Positions 10,884-18,657 of a DNA stretch of 64,000 bases are shown here, piece by piece. The DNA comes from Stutzerimonas kunmingensis (GTDB taxonomy: Bacteria > Pseudomonadota > Gammaproteobacteria > Pseudomonadales > Pseudomonadaceae): assembly GCF_002929225.1 (NCBI RefSeq), contig NZ_PISM01000014.1:372001-436000 (forward strand). The letters run 5' to 3'. How positions within the stretch are numbered: the stretch's first letter is position 1; every line of letters begins with the position of its first letter. The notes under the pieces are model-generated. The model ran no database searches and was not told the origin of the DNA. It saw only the letters and a program-made list of their open reading frames with translations. The translations under genes were made by a program, and so were the position numbers.

Positions 10884-11976
10884 GGCGTTGCTCGAAGTCC
10901 GCCATGAACCCCACCAGCTGTTGCACACCCGATACTGGCATCGCGTTGTATAGGCTGGCCCGCACGCCGCCAAAGGCGGCATGCCCGCGCAGATGGGTCA
11001 GGCCGCGTTGCTCGGCCTGGTCAAGAAAGATCTCGGTCAGCCCTGCGTCGGCCAGTTGAAAGCAGACATTGATCGACGAGCGATCCTGGATTTTCTGCGG
11101 GCAGTGGTAGAGATCGCTGTTGTCGATGTAGCGGTACAGCAGCGCGCTTTTTTGTCGAGCAGCCGTTGCCATCGTCTCTGCGCCGCCTCGTTGCTTGATC
11201 CAGCGCAGCATCAATGCAGCGACATACAGGGTGAAGGTCGGTGGTGTATTGAAACGGCTCTGTTGCTCGGCTTGGACCGCATAGCTGAATGCGGCTGGGA
11301 GGCCAGCTGGCGGTGCTTGCAGAAGATCGTCGCGCACGATGACGACGCACAGCCCGGCTGCACCCAGGTTCTTCTGCGTGCTGGCGTAGATCACTCCGAA
11401 GCGCTCGACTGGAACGGGGCGAGTGAGGAAATCCGACGTCATGTCCACAACCAGGGGCACCGGCTGCGCGGGGAACTCCTGCAGTTGCAGTCCATTGGCG
11501 GTTTCGTTGCTGGTGATATGGCAGTAGCCAGCGAGTGGATCGAGCCGCCAGTGCGCTGGTGAGGGCAGGGCGGTGAAGTCCTGATCCGCCCCACTGGCGA
11601 TGACGTTCACTGGTGCGTGACGGCGGCCCTCGGCAATTGCCTTGCGAGCCCAGTGGCCGCTTTCCAGGTAGTCCGCGCCTTGTCCCGGGCGCAGCAGATT
11701 GAGCGGCAACAGGCCGAGCTGAGCCGATGCGCCGCCTTGCATGAAAAGCACGCGATAGTTGCTCGGAATCTCCAGTAGTGCGCGCAGGTCGGCTTCGGTT
11801 TCAGCCATCAGCTGTTTGAAGGCGCTGCTGGTGAAGGGCTGCTCCAGTATGGAGAGTCCGCTGCCACGCCAGTCCTGCATTTCCTCGCGGATCTGCGCTA
11901 GCACTTCGGTAGGCAGCATCGCCGGGCCGGCAGCGAAATTGTAGTGCCCGGACCGCTCAGAATAGATGCAGGCCAT
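10876..11976 (-). CDS. SerC-like PLP aminotransferase with altered substrate pocket
   Basis: This 366-residue protein has the SerC fold from end to end (NFAAGPAMLP, STQKNLGAAG with the PLP lysine Lys202, GGVRASLYNAMP). Residues that bind the phosphate and carboxylate of phosphoserine in E. coli SerC are replaced: His41-Arg42 by Phe48-Thr49, Arg77 by Ser84, and Arg329 by Ala in GHAAFGG. PLP contacts look intact. It therefore is probably not the housekeeping phosphoserine aminotransferase but a paralog acting on a non-phosphorylated substrate. The start MACIYSER at 11976 lies inside the end of the PuuD-like gene, and its own stop overlaps the PyrD-like start, so the three are translationally coupled. 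Confidence 0.8.
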   Translation of the reverse strand: MACIYSERSGHYNFAAGPAMLPTEVLAQIREEMQDWRGSGLSILEQPFTSSAFKQLMAETEADLRALLEIPSNYRVLFMQGGASAQLGLLPLNLLRPGQGADYLESGHWARKAIAEGRRHAPVNVIASGADQDFTALPSPAHWRLDPLAGYCHITSNETANGLQLQEFPAQPVPLVVDMTSDFLTRPVPVERFGVIYASTQKNLGAAGLCVVIVRDDLLQAPPAGLPAAFSYAVQAEQQSRFNTPPTFTLYVAALMLRWIKQRGGAETMATAARQKSALLYRYIDNSDLYHCPQKIQDRSSINVCFQLADAGLTEIFLDQAEQRGLTHLRGHAAFGGVRASLYNAMPVSGVQQLVGFMADFEQRHG

Positions 11977-12466
11977 GACTACCACTCGCCATGAGGAACA
12001 GCAGGGGAAAGGACAGGATCGTGTTGCTGCGCGACGAAAGGAAGGTGATCCGCGAGCAGCGCACACGCTCCTCCAATGCCGCTGGGACGAAGCCGAGTAG
12101 CTTCTTCTGATGCGGCCAGAGCACCAGCCAGAGGTTGAGCAGCATCAGCGTGCCAATCCAGGCACCAAGACCGATCACCGCCAGTGGGCCCTGCAGCAGC
12201 AGCGCGTCGACCAGCCAGCCGCGCTGCCAGAGCATGAGCATGCCGGACGCCCAGACCACCACGGAGGCGTAGCGGAAGATGCCATGCTCACGTTTCATCC
12301 GCGCTTCCAGATCGCTGTTCAGCGTAGCGGTGTCGATGCCGTTCTGCAGTGGCACGAAACGCGGGTTCTGGATGAAGTTGGCATAGTTGTGCCCGACCCA
12401 GACCAGTGCGAACAGTAGGTGCGCATAGCGGGCCAGCAGATCGAGGATCGGCAACTGCATGCTCAC
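11957..12466 (-). CDS. PuuD-like membrane protein (urate hydroxylase membrane-domain family)
   Basis: A 169-residue membrane protein with about four hydrophobic segments. It has the features of the PuuD membrane domain: HLLFALVWVGHNYANFIQNP near the start, GTLMLLNLWLVLWPHQKKLL, and the C-terminal SSRSNTILSFPLLFLMASGSH. In urate hydroxylase this domain precedes a cytochrome c; here it stands alone. Conserved histidines could bind heme or a quinone, which is inference. The start is GTG at 12466 (overlapping the stop of the small frame before it) or ATG at 12460. Its end overlaps the SerC-like start by 20 bases. Confidence 0.75.
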   Translation of the reverse strand: MSMQLPILDLLARYAHLLFALVWVGHNYANFIQNPRFVPLQNGIDTATLNSDLEARMKREHGIFRYASVVVWASGMLMLWQRGWLVDALLLQGPLAVIGLGAWIGTLMLLNLWLVLWPHQKKLLGFVPAALEERVRCSRITFLSSRSNTILSFPLLFLMASGSHGLHLF

Positions 12467-12561
12467 GTCACCAGCCAGTAACGCAGTAACAGGTAGCAGC
12501 CGAGCGTCAGCGCGAGTCCGGCGCTGACGGTGCCGCCGAACGAATCATGGGGCAGTTTCAA
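12463..12561 (-). CDS. Candidate 32-residue membrane peptide in the PqqA-like operon
   Basis: A 33-codon frame exactly fills the gap between the PqqE-like and PuuD-like genes. It starts at a TTG nine bases after AGGGGG, overlaps the PqqE-like 3' end by 17 bases, and its TGA overlaps the GTG of the next gene (GTGA). The product begins MKLPHDSFGG and continues as a single hydrophobic helix (TVSAGLALTLGCYLLLRYW). No family is recognised. Small size and a TTG start leave real doubt; the gap-filling arrangement is the main support. Confidence 0.4.
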   Translation of the reverse strand: MKLPHDSFGGTVSAGLALTLGCYLLLRYWLVT

Positions 12562-13690
12562 GTTCCACCCCCTGGCTGGCCTGTCGGGCGATCAGCGTGC
12601 CTTGCGGGCGCGTGGCATCCTGCGCCAGTTCAACGGCCTGGCGAATCAGCTGATGATGTGGGGATTTACTGCAGGCCGGGTCGGTGTTGGCGCCGTTGCC
12701 AGTCAACAGCAGCGCCTGACAGCGGCAGCCGCCGAAATCCTTCTCCTTGTCATCACAGCTGCGGCAGGGTTCGGGCATCCAGGCGTCGCCGCGGTAGAGG
12801 TTGAACACCGGCGAGTCGTGCCAGATCTGCTCCAGTCGTTGCTGACGCACGTTGGGGAAGGTGAGGTTCTTGAAGTTGCTGGCCTGGGAGCAGGGCAGCA
12901 CGTTGCCGTTCGGCGCGATAGTGACGTGAATGGCGCCCCAGCCATTCATGCAGGCCTTGGGGCGACCTTCGTAATAGTCGGGGATGACAAAGAAGATGGT
13001 CAGGCGATTGCCATAACGCTCACGCGCCTTGTGCACCTCGTCTTCGGCTCTCTGCAACTCGGCATGGGTCGGCATCAGCGCATCGCGGTTGAGCAGTGCC
13101 CAGTTGTAGTACTGCACGTTCGCCAGCTCGAGGTACTCGACTCCCAGTTCGACGGCGAACTCGATGATGTCCGGCACCTGAGCGATGTTCTGCCGGGTGA
13201 TCGGTACGTTGAGCACCATGGGGAAGTCCATTGACTTGATCAGGCGTGCCATGCCGAGCTTGCGCTCCAGGGCATCGACGCCGGCCAGCTGACGCGCCAC
13301 GTCACGGTCGGTGGACTGGAAACCGAGCTGGATGTGGCGCAGTCCGGCATCCTTCAGGGCGCGCAGGCGCGCCTCGGTCAGTCCAATGCCGGAAGTGATC
13401 AGGTTGGTGTAGTAACCCATGCGGTCAGCCTCGGCGACCAGCGTTTCGAGGTCCTTGCGCAGCGTGGGCTCGCCGCCGGAGAAGCCGATCTGCATCGCAC
13501 CCATGGCGCGGGCCTGGGCCATCACGTCGATCCACTCGGCGGTGCTCAACTCATCCTGACGGTAATCGGCAAAGTTGCGTGGATTACTGCAGAACACGCA
13601 TTGCAACGGGCATTGGTAGGTCAGCTCCAGTAGCAGCCAGACCGGGTTGCCGCTGCCGTCAAGCCTTAACTCGGATCCAGCCCTTGCCAT
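12545..13690 (-). CDS. PqqE-like radical SAM/SPASM peptide cyclase (second copy)
   Basis: The 381-residue protein is a clear PqqE paralog. The radical SAM [4Fe-4S] motif is Cys27-x3-Cys31-x2-Cys34 (TYQCPLQCVFCSNP), followed by SAM-binding SGGEP. The two auxiliary clusters keep all ligands: Cys247, Cys267, Cys309, Cys312, Asp318, Cys322, Cys324, Cys340. PqqE links Glu and Tyr side chains of PqqA by a carbon-carbon bond. Against the canonical copy at 19782 it differs in many positions (for example LPCSQASNF for LPCHSARQL). It starts inside the PqqD-like gene (32-base overlap) behind GGAGG. I infer that it modifies the adjacent PqqA-like peptide. Confidence 0.9.
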   Translation of the reverse strand: MARAGSELRLDGSGNPVWLLLELTYQCPLQCVFCSNPRNFADYRQDELSTAEWIDVMAQARAMGAMQIGFSGGEPTLRKDLETLVAEADRMGYYTNLITSGIGLTEARLRALKDAGLRHIQLGFQSTDRDVARQLAGVDALERKLGMARLIKSMDFPMVLNVPITRQNIAQVPDIIEFAVELGVEYLELANVQYYNWALLNRDALMPTHAELQRAEDEVHKARERYGNRLTIFFVIPDYYEGRPKACMNGWGAIHVTIAPNGNVLPCSQASNFKNLTFPNVRQQRLEQIWHDSPVFNLYRGDAWMPEPCRSCDDKEKDFGGCRCQALLLTGNGANTDPACSKSPHHQLIRQAVELAQDATRPQGTLIARQASQGVELETAP

Positions 13691-13955
13691 GGGACACCTC
13701 CAGGAAGTTCAGGACGCCGTTGCGAATCGTGTCGGCGTCGGATGCGTTGTAGCTGAGGGCCAGCTGGTCGATCAGCTCGGCGACGCTGGTCTTGCCGTCG
13801 CAGCGCTGCAGAATCTCGCCGCCGGTGGCGTTCAGCTTGACGATGCCTTCGGGATACAGCAGCACGTGGGCATGCTGTGAGTCTTCCCAACGAAAGAGGA
13901 AGGGCGGGCGGATCTCGTAACAGCTGGCGGGCAAAATTTTTGTCGTTGTCATCAT
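13659..13955 (-). CDS. PqqD-like RiPP recognition element protein (second copy)
   Basis: This protein of about 98 residues has the PqqD pattern: [31 protein letters not shown], then a helical region ending GKGWIRV. PqqD binds the PqqA leader and presents it to PqqE. The canonical copy in this window shares the HVLLYPEG core but differs elsewhere. The start at 13955 places GAGG six bases upstream; an ATG at 13961 is an alternative. The 32-base overlap with the PqqE-like gene mirrors the overlap in the canonical cluster. Confidence 0.88.
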   Translation of the reverse strand: MMTTTKILPASCYEIRPPFLFRWEDSQHAHVLLYPEGIVKLNATGGEILQRCDGKTSVAELIDQLALSYNASDADTIRNGVLNFLEVSHGKGWIRVKA

Positions 13956-14009
13956 GTCCATCCTCGCTCGACCGGCGTGAAGCCATGTGCGATCACGCCG
14001 GTCAGGGGC

Positions 14010-14084
14010 TCAGCGTACGTAGACGTACGCAGTGACTTCGAAGCCCAGACGCAGGTCGCAGAAGTCCGGATTGATCCACTGCAT
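14010..14084 (-). CDS. PqqA-like precursor peptide (second, divergent copy)
   Basis: A 24-residue peptide gene preceded by GAGGAG. It starts MQWINPDF, then CDLR, and carries the core LGFEVTAY, ending VYVR. It keeps the Glu-x-x-x-Tyr pair (Glu16, Tyr20) that PqqE and later enzymes turn into PQQ, and aligns with the canonical PqqA at 17551 ([19 protein letters not shown]). Differences include a cysteine at position 9 and a second tyrosine at 22. It heads an operon of PqqD- and PqqE-like genes without pqqB or pqqC, so its product may be PQQ, a PQQ variant or a new peptide-derived cofactor. It is short enough to be missed by gene finders. Confidence 0.82.
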   Translation of the reverse strand: MQWINPDFCDLRLGFEVTAYVYVR

Positions 14085-14495
14085 GGCGTATCTCCTCATT
14101 GGTTGGTGTCAGGAAAAGCAATGTCGCACCCCGAAGCTAAGGCGCTTTGCCACGGCGACTAATAAGACTTTGGGGTTGGTTTTGCCGGCTTTTGGTCGCG
14201 CTTTTCTTGCGTTGCGGGAGAATTTGCGCTGTGGGTCGGTGTCCTTGTTCGGCGTCATTTTTAAGGTGCTATTCAAGGCCTATTCTGCTCGGCTTTTTTC
14301 TCCCGCTTCGGCCTGCCCGAACCAATCGCAAACCGCCATCAACGCTGCCTCTGCGCCTTGCCATCTACTACCAAATGAGGAGCCCTCCGCTGCCATGGGT
14401 GCATACCGGAGCGAAGACCCCACTGCCTAAGATCGGTCCATGTCCTGTGCACCTTCCGGCACAGGCTCCGACAAGCAGAAGAAGAGAGGCCCATC
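14085..14495. promoter_or_regulatory. Divergent control region between the PqqA-like operon and exaC
   Basis: This 411-base stretch holds no convincing gene and must contain the promoters of both flanking units. I see runs of T (14252-14256, 14293-14299) and a perfect seven-base stem, CCTGTGC / GCACAGG at 14444-14465, in the exaC leader. I could not fix a sigma-70 or sigma-54 promoter with confidence on either strand. Confidence 0.4.
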
Positions 14496-16016
14496 ATGAT
14501 CTACGCCCAGCCCGGTACCGCAGGCGCCGTCGTATCCTTCAAGCCGCGCTACGGCAACTACATTGGTGGTGAATTCGTCCCGCCGGTCAAAGGCGAGTAC
14601 TTCGTCAACACCTCGCCGGTAAATGGTGAAGTCATTGCCGAGTTCCCGCGTTCGGGCGCCGAAGATATCGAGAAGGCGCTGGATGCCGCTCACGCTGCTG
14701 CCGATGCCTGGGGCAAGACCTCGGTGCAGGACCGCGCGCTGATTCTGCTGAAGATCGCCGATCGCATCGAAGCCAACCTGGAAAAGCTCGCTGTCGCTGA
14801 AACCTGGGACAACGGCAAGGCCGTCCGTGAAACCCTGAACGCCGACGTGCCGCTGGCTGCCGACCACTTCCGCTACTTTGCTGGCTGCATCCGCGCCCAG
14901 GAAGGCAGCGCCGCCGAGATCAACGAGCACACCGCGGCCTATCACTTCCATGAGCCGCTGGGTGTTGTCGGCCAGATCATCCCGTGGAACTTCCCGCTGC
15001 TGATGGCCGCCTGGAAACTGGCTCCGGCCCTGGCTGCCGGTAACTGCATCGTGCTCAAGCCGGCCGAGCAGACCCCGCTGTCGATCATGGTATTCATCGA
15101 AGTCGTCGGTGACCTCCTGCCGCCGGGCGTACTGAACATCGTCCAGGGCTTCGGTCGCGAAGCTGGTCAGGCGCTGGCCACCAGCACCCGCATCGCCAAA
15201 ATCGCCTTCACCGGCTCGACCCCGGTCGGCTCGCACATCATGCGCTGCGCCGCCGAGAACATCATTCCGAGCACCGTGGAGCTGGGTGGCAAGAGCCCGA
15301 ACATCTTCTTCGAAGACATCATGAATGCAGAGCCTGCGTTCATCGAGAAAGCCGCTGAAGGTCTGGTATTGGCGTTCTTCAACCAGGGCGAAGTCTGCAC
15401 CTGCCCGTCGCGTGCACTGATTCAGGAGTCGATCTTCGAGCCCTTCATGGAAGTGGTGATGAAGAAGATCAAGGCGATCAAGCGTGGCAACCCGCTGGAT
15501 ACCGACACCATGGTTGGCGCCCAGGCGTCCGAGCAGCAGTTCGACAAGATCCTCTCCTACATGGAAGTCGCTCAGCAGGAAGGCGCGCAGATCCTCACCG
15601 GCGGCGCAGCCGAGAAGCTCGAAGGCGGCCTGGCCTCCGGTTACTACGTGCAGCCGACCCTGATCAAGGGTCACAACAAGATGCGTGTGTTCCAGGAAGA
15701 AATCTTCGGACCCGTGGTCGGTGTGGCGACCTTCAAGGACGAAGCCGAAGCTCTGGCGATCGCCAACGACACCGAGTTCGGCCTGGGTGCCGGCGTCTGG
15801 ACGCGCGACATCAACCGCGCCTACCGCATGGGCCGTGGCATCAAGGCCGGTCGCGTGTGGACCAACTGCTACCACCTGTACCCGGCGCACGCCGCCTTCG
15901 GTGGCTACAAGAAGTCCGGCGTCGGTCGCGAAACCCACAAGATGATGCTCGACCACTATCAGCAGACCAAGAACCTGCTGATCAGCTACGACATCAATCC
16001 ACTCGGATTCTTCTGA
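14496..16016 (+). CDS. exaC: NAD-dependent aldehyde dehydrogenase ExaC
   Basis: The 506-residue aldehyde dehydrogenase has the general base Glu262 (VELGGKSP) and the nucleophile Cys301 ([11 protein letters not shown]), both intact. The sequence from [16 protein letters not shown] to the C-terminal NPLGFF is like ExaC/AcoD-type enzymes of pseudomonads, which oxidise acetaldehyde produced by PQQ-dependent ethanol dehydrogenase. Its position next to pqq genes supports that role. An AGAGAGG element precedes the ATG. A strong terminator at 16136 ends the unit. Confidence 0.92.
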   Translation: MIYAQPGTAGAVVSFKPRYGNYIGGEFVPPVKGEYFVNTSPVNGEVIAEFPRSGAEDIEKALDAAHAAADAWGKTSVQDRALILLKIADRIEANLEKLAVAETWDNGKAVRETLNADVPLAADHFRYFAGCIRAQEGSAAEINEHTAAYHFHEPLGVVGQIIPWNFPLLMAAWKLAPALAAGNCIVLKPAEQTPLSIMVFIEVVGDLLPPGVLNIVQGFGREAGQALATSTRIAKIAFTGSTPVGSHIMRCAAENIIPSTVELGGKSPNIFFEDIMNAEPAFIEKAAEGLVLAFFNQGEVCTCPSRALIQESIFEPFMEVVMKKIKAIKRGNPLDTDTMVGAQASEQQFDKILSYMEVAQQEGAQILTGGAAEKLEGGLASGYYVQPTLIKGHNKMRVFQEEIFGPVVGVATFKDEAEALAIANDTEFGLGAGVWTRDINRAYRMGRGIKAGRVWTNCYHLYPAHAAFGGYKKSGVGRETHKMMLDHYQQTKNLLISYDINPLGFF

Positions 16017-16135
16017 TGAGGGCCCCGGCGTGTGAGCTCCAGCGCGCCGGTTTATTTTGCTACGCACGTCATGTGCAGGGACCTGCGCCGCTTCTGCTGT
16101 AATCCCCCTCGAACCGAGCGCAAGGTTCCTATCGC

Positions 16136-16161
16136 AACGCGGCTCCGGCCGCGTTTTTTTT
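16136..16161 (+). terminator. Terminator after exaC
   Basis: AACGCGGC and GCCGCGTT form an eight-base stem with loop TCCG, and eight T's overlap and follow the stem. It lies 120 bases after exaC and before the flavin oxidoreductase. Confidence 0.9.
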
Positions 16162-16255
16162 GCCCGGTGGCGAACCAGCCATCGCGTGCATCGAACTCCC
16201 CGCCGCCGATACGCCTCCCATCAACATGCCCTGTGCCGAAGATGAGGAGAACCCC

Positions 16256-17374
16256 ATGTCGCAACTGCTCGAACCCTGTTCGCTAAAACACCTGAAGCTG
16301 CGCAATCGCGCGGCCGTTGCGCCGATGACCCGCGTCAGCGCCGAAGCCGAGGGTGCTGCCAATGAATTGATGCGCGACTACTACGCCTCGTTCGCCAAGG
16401 GTGGCTTCGGCATGGTCATCAGCGAAGGCATCTATACCGATACGGCCTACAGCCAGGGTTACTTCAACCAGCCGGGGCTTGCTACGGAAGCGCACCGGGA
16501 CAGCTGGCGGCTGGTAGTCGACGCCGTGCACGCTGCTGGCGCCGCTTTCGTTGCCCAGCTCATGCATGGCGGCGCGCAGACCCAGGGCAACATCCATCAT
16601 GCCCGGCACGTTGCGCCATCGGCGGTGCAGCCCGGCGGGTCGCAGCTGACCTTCTACGGTGGCGAAGGACCCTATGCGACGCCCGCGCAGATCAGCGAAG
16701 ACGAGATTCAGGAAGCCATCGCCGGGTTTGCCCAGGCCGCGCGCCATGCCCGTGAGGCCGGCTTCGACGGTGTCGAACTGCACGGCGCGAACGGCTATCT
16801 GCTGCACGAGTTCATCAGCGCCGAGTTCAACCGGCGCGATGATCACTGGGGAGGCGATTACCTCGGTCGACTGCGCTTGCCGCTGGCCGTCATCGCTGCG
16901 GTGCGGGCAGCGGTCGGCAATGACTTCGTGGTTGGCATGCGCCTGTCGCAGAGCATGGTGAGCGACAGCCAGCTGAAATGGGAGGGTGGGGTGGACGAAG
17001 CCCGGCAGCGTTTCCGCGCACTGGCTGATGCTGGCCTAGATTATCTGCACGTTACCGAGCCGGACGCCGCTGCGCCGGCGTTTGGCGACGGGCCGAGCTT
17101 CGCTGCGATCGCAAAGGGCAGCGTGTCGATTCCGGTTATCGGCAACGGCGGCATCGTCACGGGCGAGCAAGCAGAAGAGTTGCTGACTCAGGGAGACATG
17201 GACCTGGTCGCGGTCGGCAAGGCCGCGCTGGCGAACAACGACTGGCCGCAGCGAATCGCGCAGGGACTGCCGCTCAACGAATTCGACGGCACGATGTTCG
17301 TACCCATGGCGACCATCACCAATGAACTGGCCTGGCGTAATGCCAATGGTCGGTCGGCGCTGGGTTCAAGTTGA
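16256..17374 (+). CDS. Old Yellow Enzyme-family NADH:flavin oxidoreductase
   Basis: A 372-residue FMN TIM-barrel protein of the OYE family. It shows KLRNRAAVAPMTR at the N-terminus, QLMHGGAQ, the substrate-contacting GVELHGANGYLLHEF and SAEFNRRDDHWGG, and a C-terminal phosphate-binding loop IGNGGI with the VAVGKAAL segment. Such enzymes reduce activated C=C bonds with NAD(P)H. The ATG at 16256 is preceded by GAGGAG. It lies between exaC and pqqA in the same direction, a position I do not associate with the usual exa/pqq cluster. Its physiological substrate cannot be read from sequence. Confidence 0.88.
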   Translation: MSQLLEPCSLKHLKLRNRAAVAPMTRVSAEAEGAANELMRDYYASFAKGGFGMVISEGIYTDTAYSQGYFNQPGLATEAHRDSWRLVVDAVHAAGAAFVAQLMHGGAQTQGNIHHARHVAPSAVQPGGSQLTFYGGEGPYATPAQISEDEIQEAIAGFAQAARHAREAGFDGVELHGANGYLLHEFISAEFNRRDDHWGGDYLGRLRLPLAVIAAVRAAVGNDFVVGMRLSQSMVSDSQLKWEGGVDEARQRFRALADAGLDYLHVTEPDAAAPAFGDGPSFAAIAKGSVSIPVIGNGGIVTGEQAEELLTQGDMDLVAVGKAALANNDWPQRIAQGLPLNEFDGTMFVPMATITNELAWRNANGRSALGSS

Positions 17375-17550
17375 CAGCGCACCAGGACCGGGCGTTAGCT
17401 GGTAAACGAAACGCAGCAATGACAGCCGTCTGTCGGGCACTACCAAGGCACGGCGCTGTCTCCTTCCAAAGTACCATTCTGCTCGAGGCAGAACAGGGGG
17501 CTTAATTGGGCTGTCGGAATCTTCCGGCACCATAAAAAGAGGACCGACCT

Positions 17551-17622
17551 ATGTGGACTAAACCCGCCTTCACCGACATGCGTATTGGTTTCGAAGTCAC
17601 CATGTACTTCGCAAATCGTTGA
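17551..17622 (+). CDS. pqqA: PQQ precursor peptide PqqA
   Basis: A 23-residue peptide starting [13 protein letters not shown] with the core [10 protein letters not shown]. Glu15 and Tyr19 are the residues that become pyrroloquinoline quinone. It is preceded by AAGAGGA and followed at once by a terminator-like hairpin, as expected for a peptide needed in excess over the enzymes. Confidence 0.96.
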   Translation: MWTKPAFTDMRIGFEVTMYFANR

Positions 17623-17628
17623 TCGATC

Positions 17629-17658
17629 AGCCCCGGCTCCGGCCGGGGCTTCGCTTTT
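17629..17658 (+). terminator. Attenuator hairpin between pqqA and pqqB
   Basis: AGCCCCGGC pairs with GCCGGGGCT around TCCG, followed by TCGCTTTT, within the 47 bases between pqqA and pqqB. It should terminate part of the transcripts and so keep pqqA mRNA above pqqBCDE mRNA. Confidence 0.75.
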
Positions 17659-17669
17659 GGGGGCTGTCC

Positions 17670-18581
17670 ATGTTCATCCGTATTCTTGGTTCCGCTGCGG
17701 GCGGCGGTTTTCCGCAGTGGAACTGCAATTGCGCCAACTGCGCCGGCCTGCGCGCCGGCACGCTCAATGCGAAGGCGCGTACCCAGTCGTCGATCGCCAT
17801 CAGTGATAACGGTGTCGACTGGATTCTGTGTAATGCCTCGCCGGACATCCGCGCCCAGCTGGAATCGTTCCCGACGCTGCAGCCGGCCCGTGCGCCACGC
17901 GATACCGCCATCGGTGCCATCGTTCTGCTGGACAGCCAGATCGATCACACCACCGGCCTGCTGACCCTGCGTGAAGGTTGCCCGCATGAGGTCTGGTGCA
18001 CCGAGATGGTCCATCAGGATCTGACCACCGGGTTCCCGCTGTTCAACATGCTCGAACACTGGAACGGCGGCTTGAAATGGAACCCCATCGCCCTGACCGG
18101 CAGCTTCACCATTCCCTGTTGCCCGAACCTGCACATCACGCCGATTCCGTTGCGCAGCTCCGCGCCGCCATATTCGCCGCACCGCAATGACCCGCATCCC
18201 GGTGACAACATCGGCCTGCTGATCAAAGACCGCAAAACCGGTGGCACGCTGTTCTATGCGCCGGGGCTGGGCAAGGTCAGCGACGAACTGCTGGAAACCA
18301 TGCGCCAGGCGGATTGCCTGCTGGTCGACGGCACTCTGTGGCGTGATGACGAAATGCTCGTGCGCGAGGTCGGCACCAAGCTCGGCAGCGAGATGGGACA
18401 CCTGCAGCAGAGCGGCCCAGGGGGCATGATCGAGGTGCTCGACGGCATGCCTGCGGTTCGCAAGATCCTCATCCACATCAACAACACCAATCCGATCCTC
18501 GATGAAGATTCCGTCGAACGCGAAATCCTCGGCGAGCATGGAATCGAAGTGTCCTTCGATGGCATGAACATCGAGCTATAG
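17670..18581 (+). CDS. pqqB: PqqB, metallo-beta-lactamase-fold PQQ biosynthesis enzyme
   Basis: The 303-residue length is the family norm. The N-terminal [20 protein letters not shown] with its CxCxxC cysteines and [16 protein letters not shown] place it in the PqqB branch of the metallo-hydrolase fold. PqqB is thought to be the iron-dependent hydroxylase acting on the Glu-Tyr intermediate. The start at 17670 (MFIRIL) is chosen over an in-frame ATG at 17619 that would overlap pqqA and the attenuator. Confidence 0.96.
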   Translation: MFIRILGSAAGGGFPQWNCNCANCAGLRAGTLNAKARTQSSIAISDNGVDWILCNASPDIRAQLESFPTLQPARAPRDTAIGAIVLLDSQIDHTTGLLTLREGCPHEVWCTEMVHQDLTTGFPLFNMLEHWNGGLKWNPIALTGSFTIPCCPNLHITPIPLRSSAPPYSPHRNDPHPGDNIGLLIKDRKTGGTLFYAPGLGKVSDELLETMRQADCLLVDGTLWRDDEMLVREVGTKLGSEMGHLQQSGPGGMIEVLDGMPAVRKILIHINNTNPILDEDSVEREILGEHGIEVSFDGMNIEL

Positions 18582-18657
18582 CACCCGAATCGCGGCCTTC
18601 AGCCGCCTGGTGCTGCGATACGAACATCGGAACGATAAGAAAAGGAAAGACACTGCC

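Noticed and set aside
14125-14150. Possible sigma-54 promoter for the PqqA-like operon (TGGCA ... GC on the minus strand)
   Set aside because: The GG to GC spacing is 12 bases, not 10, and the -12 box does not match.
14427-16067. 546-codon minus-strand open frame opposite exaC
   Set aside because: Complete antisense overlap with a well-supported aldehyde dehydrogenase; composition typical of a shadow frame.
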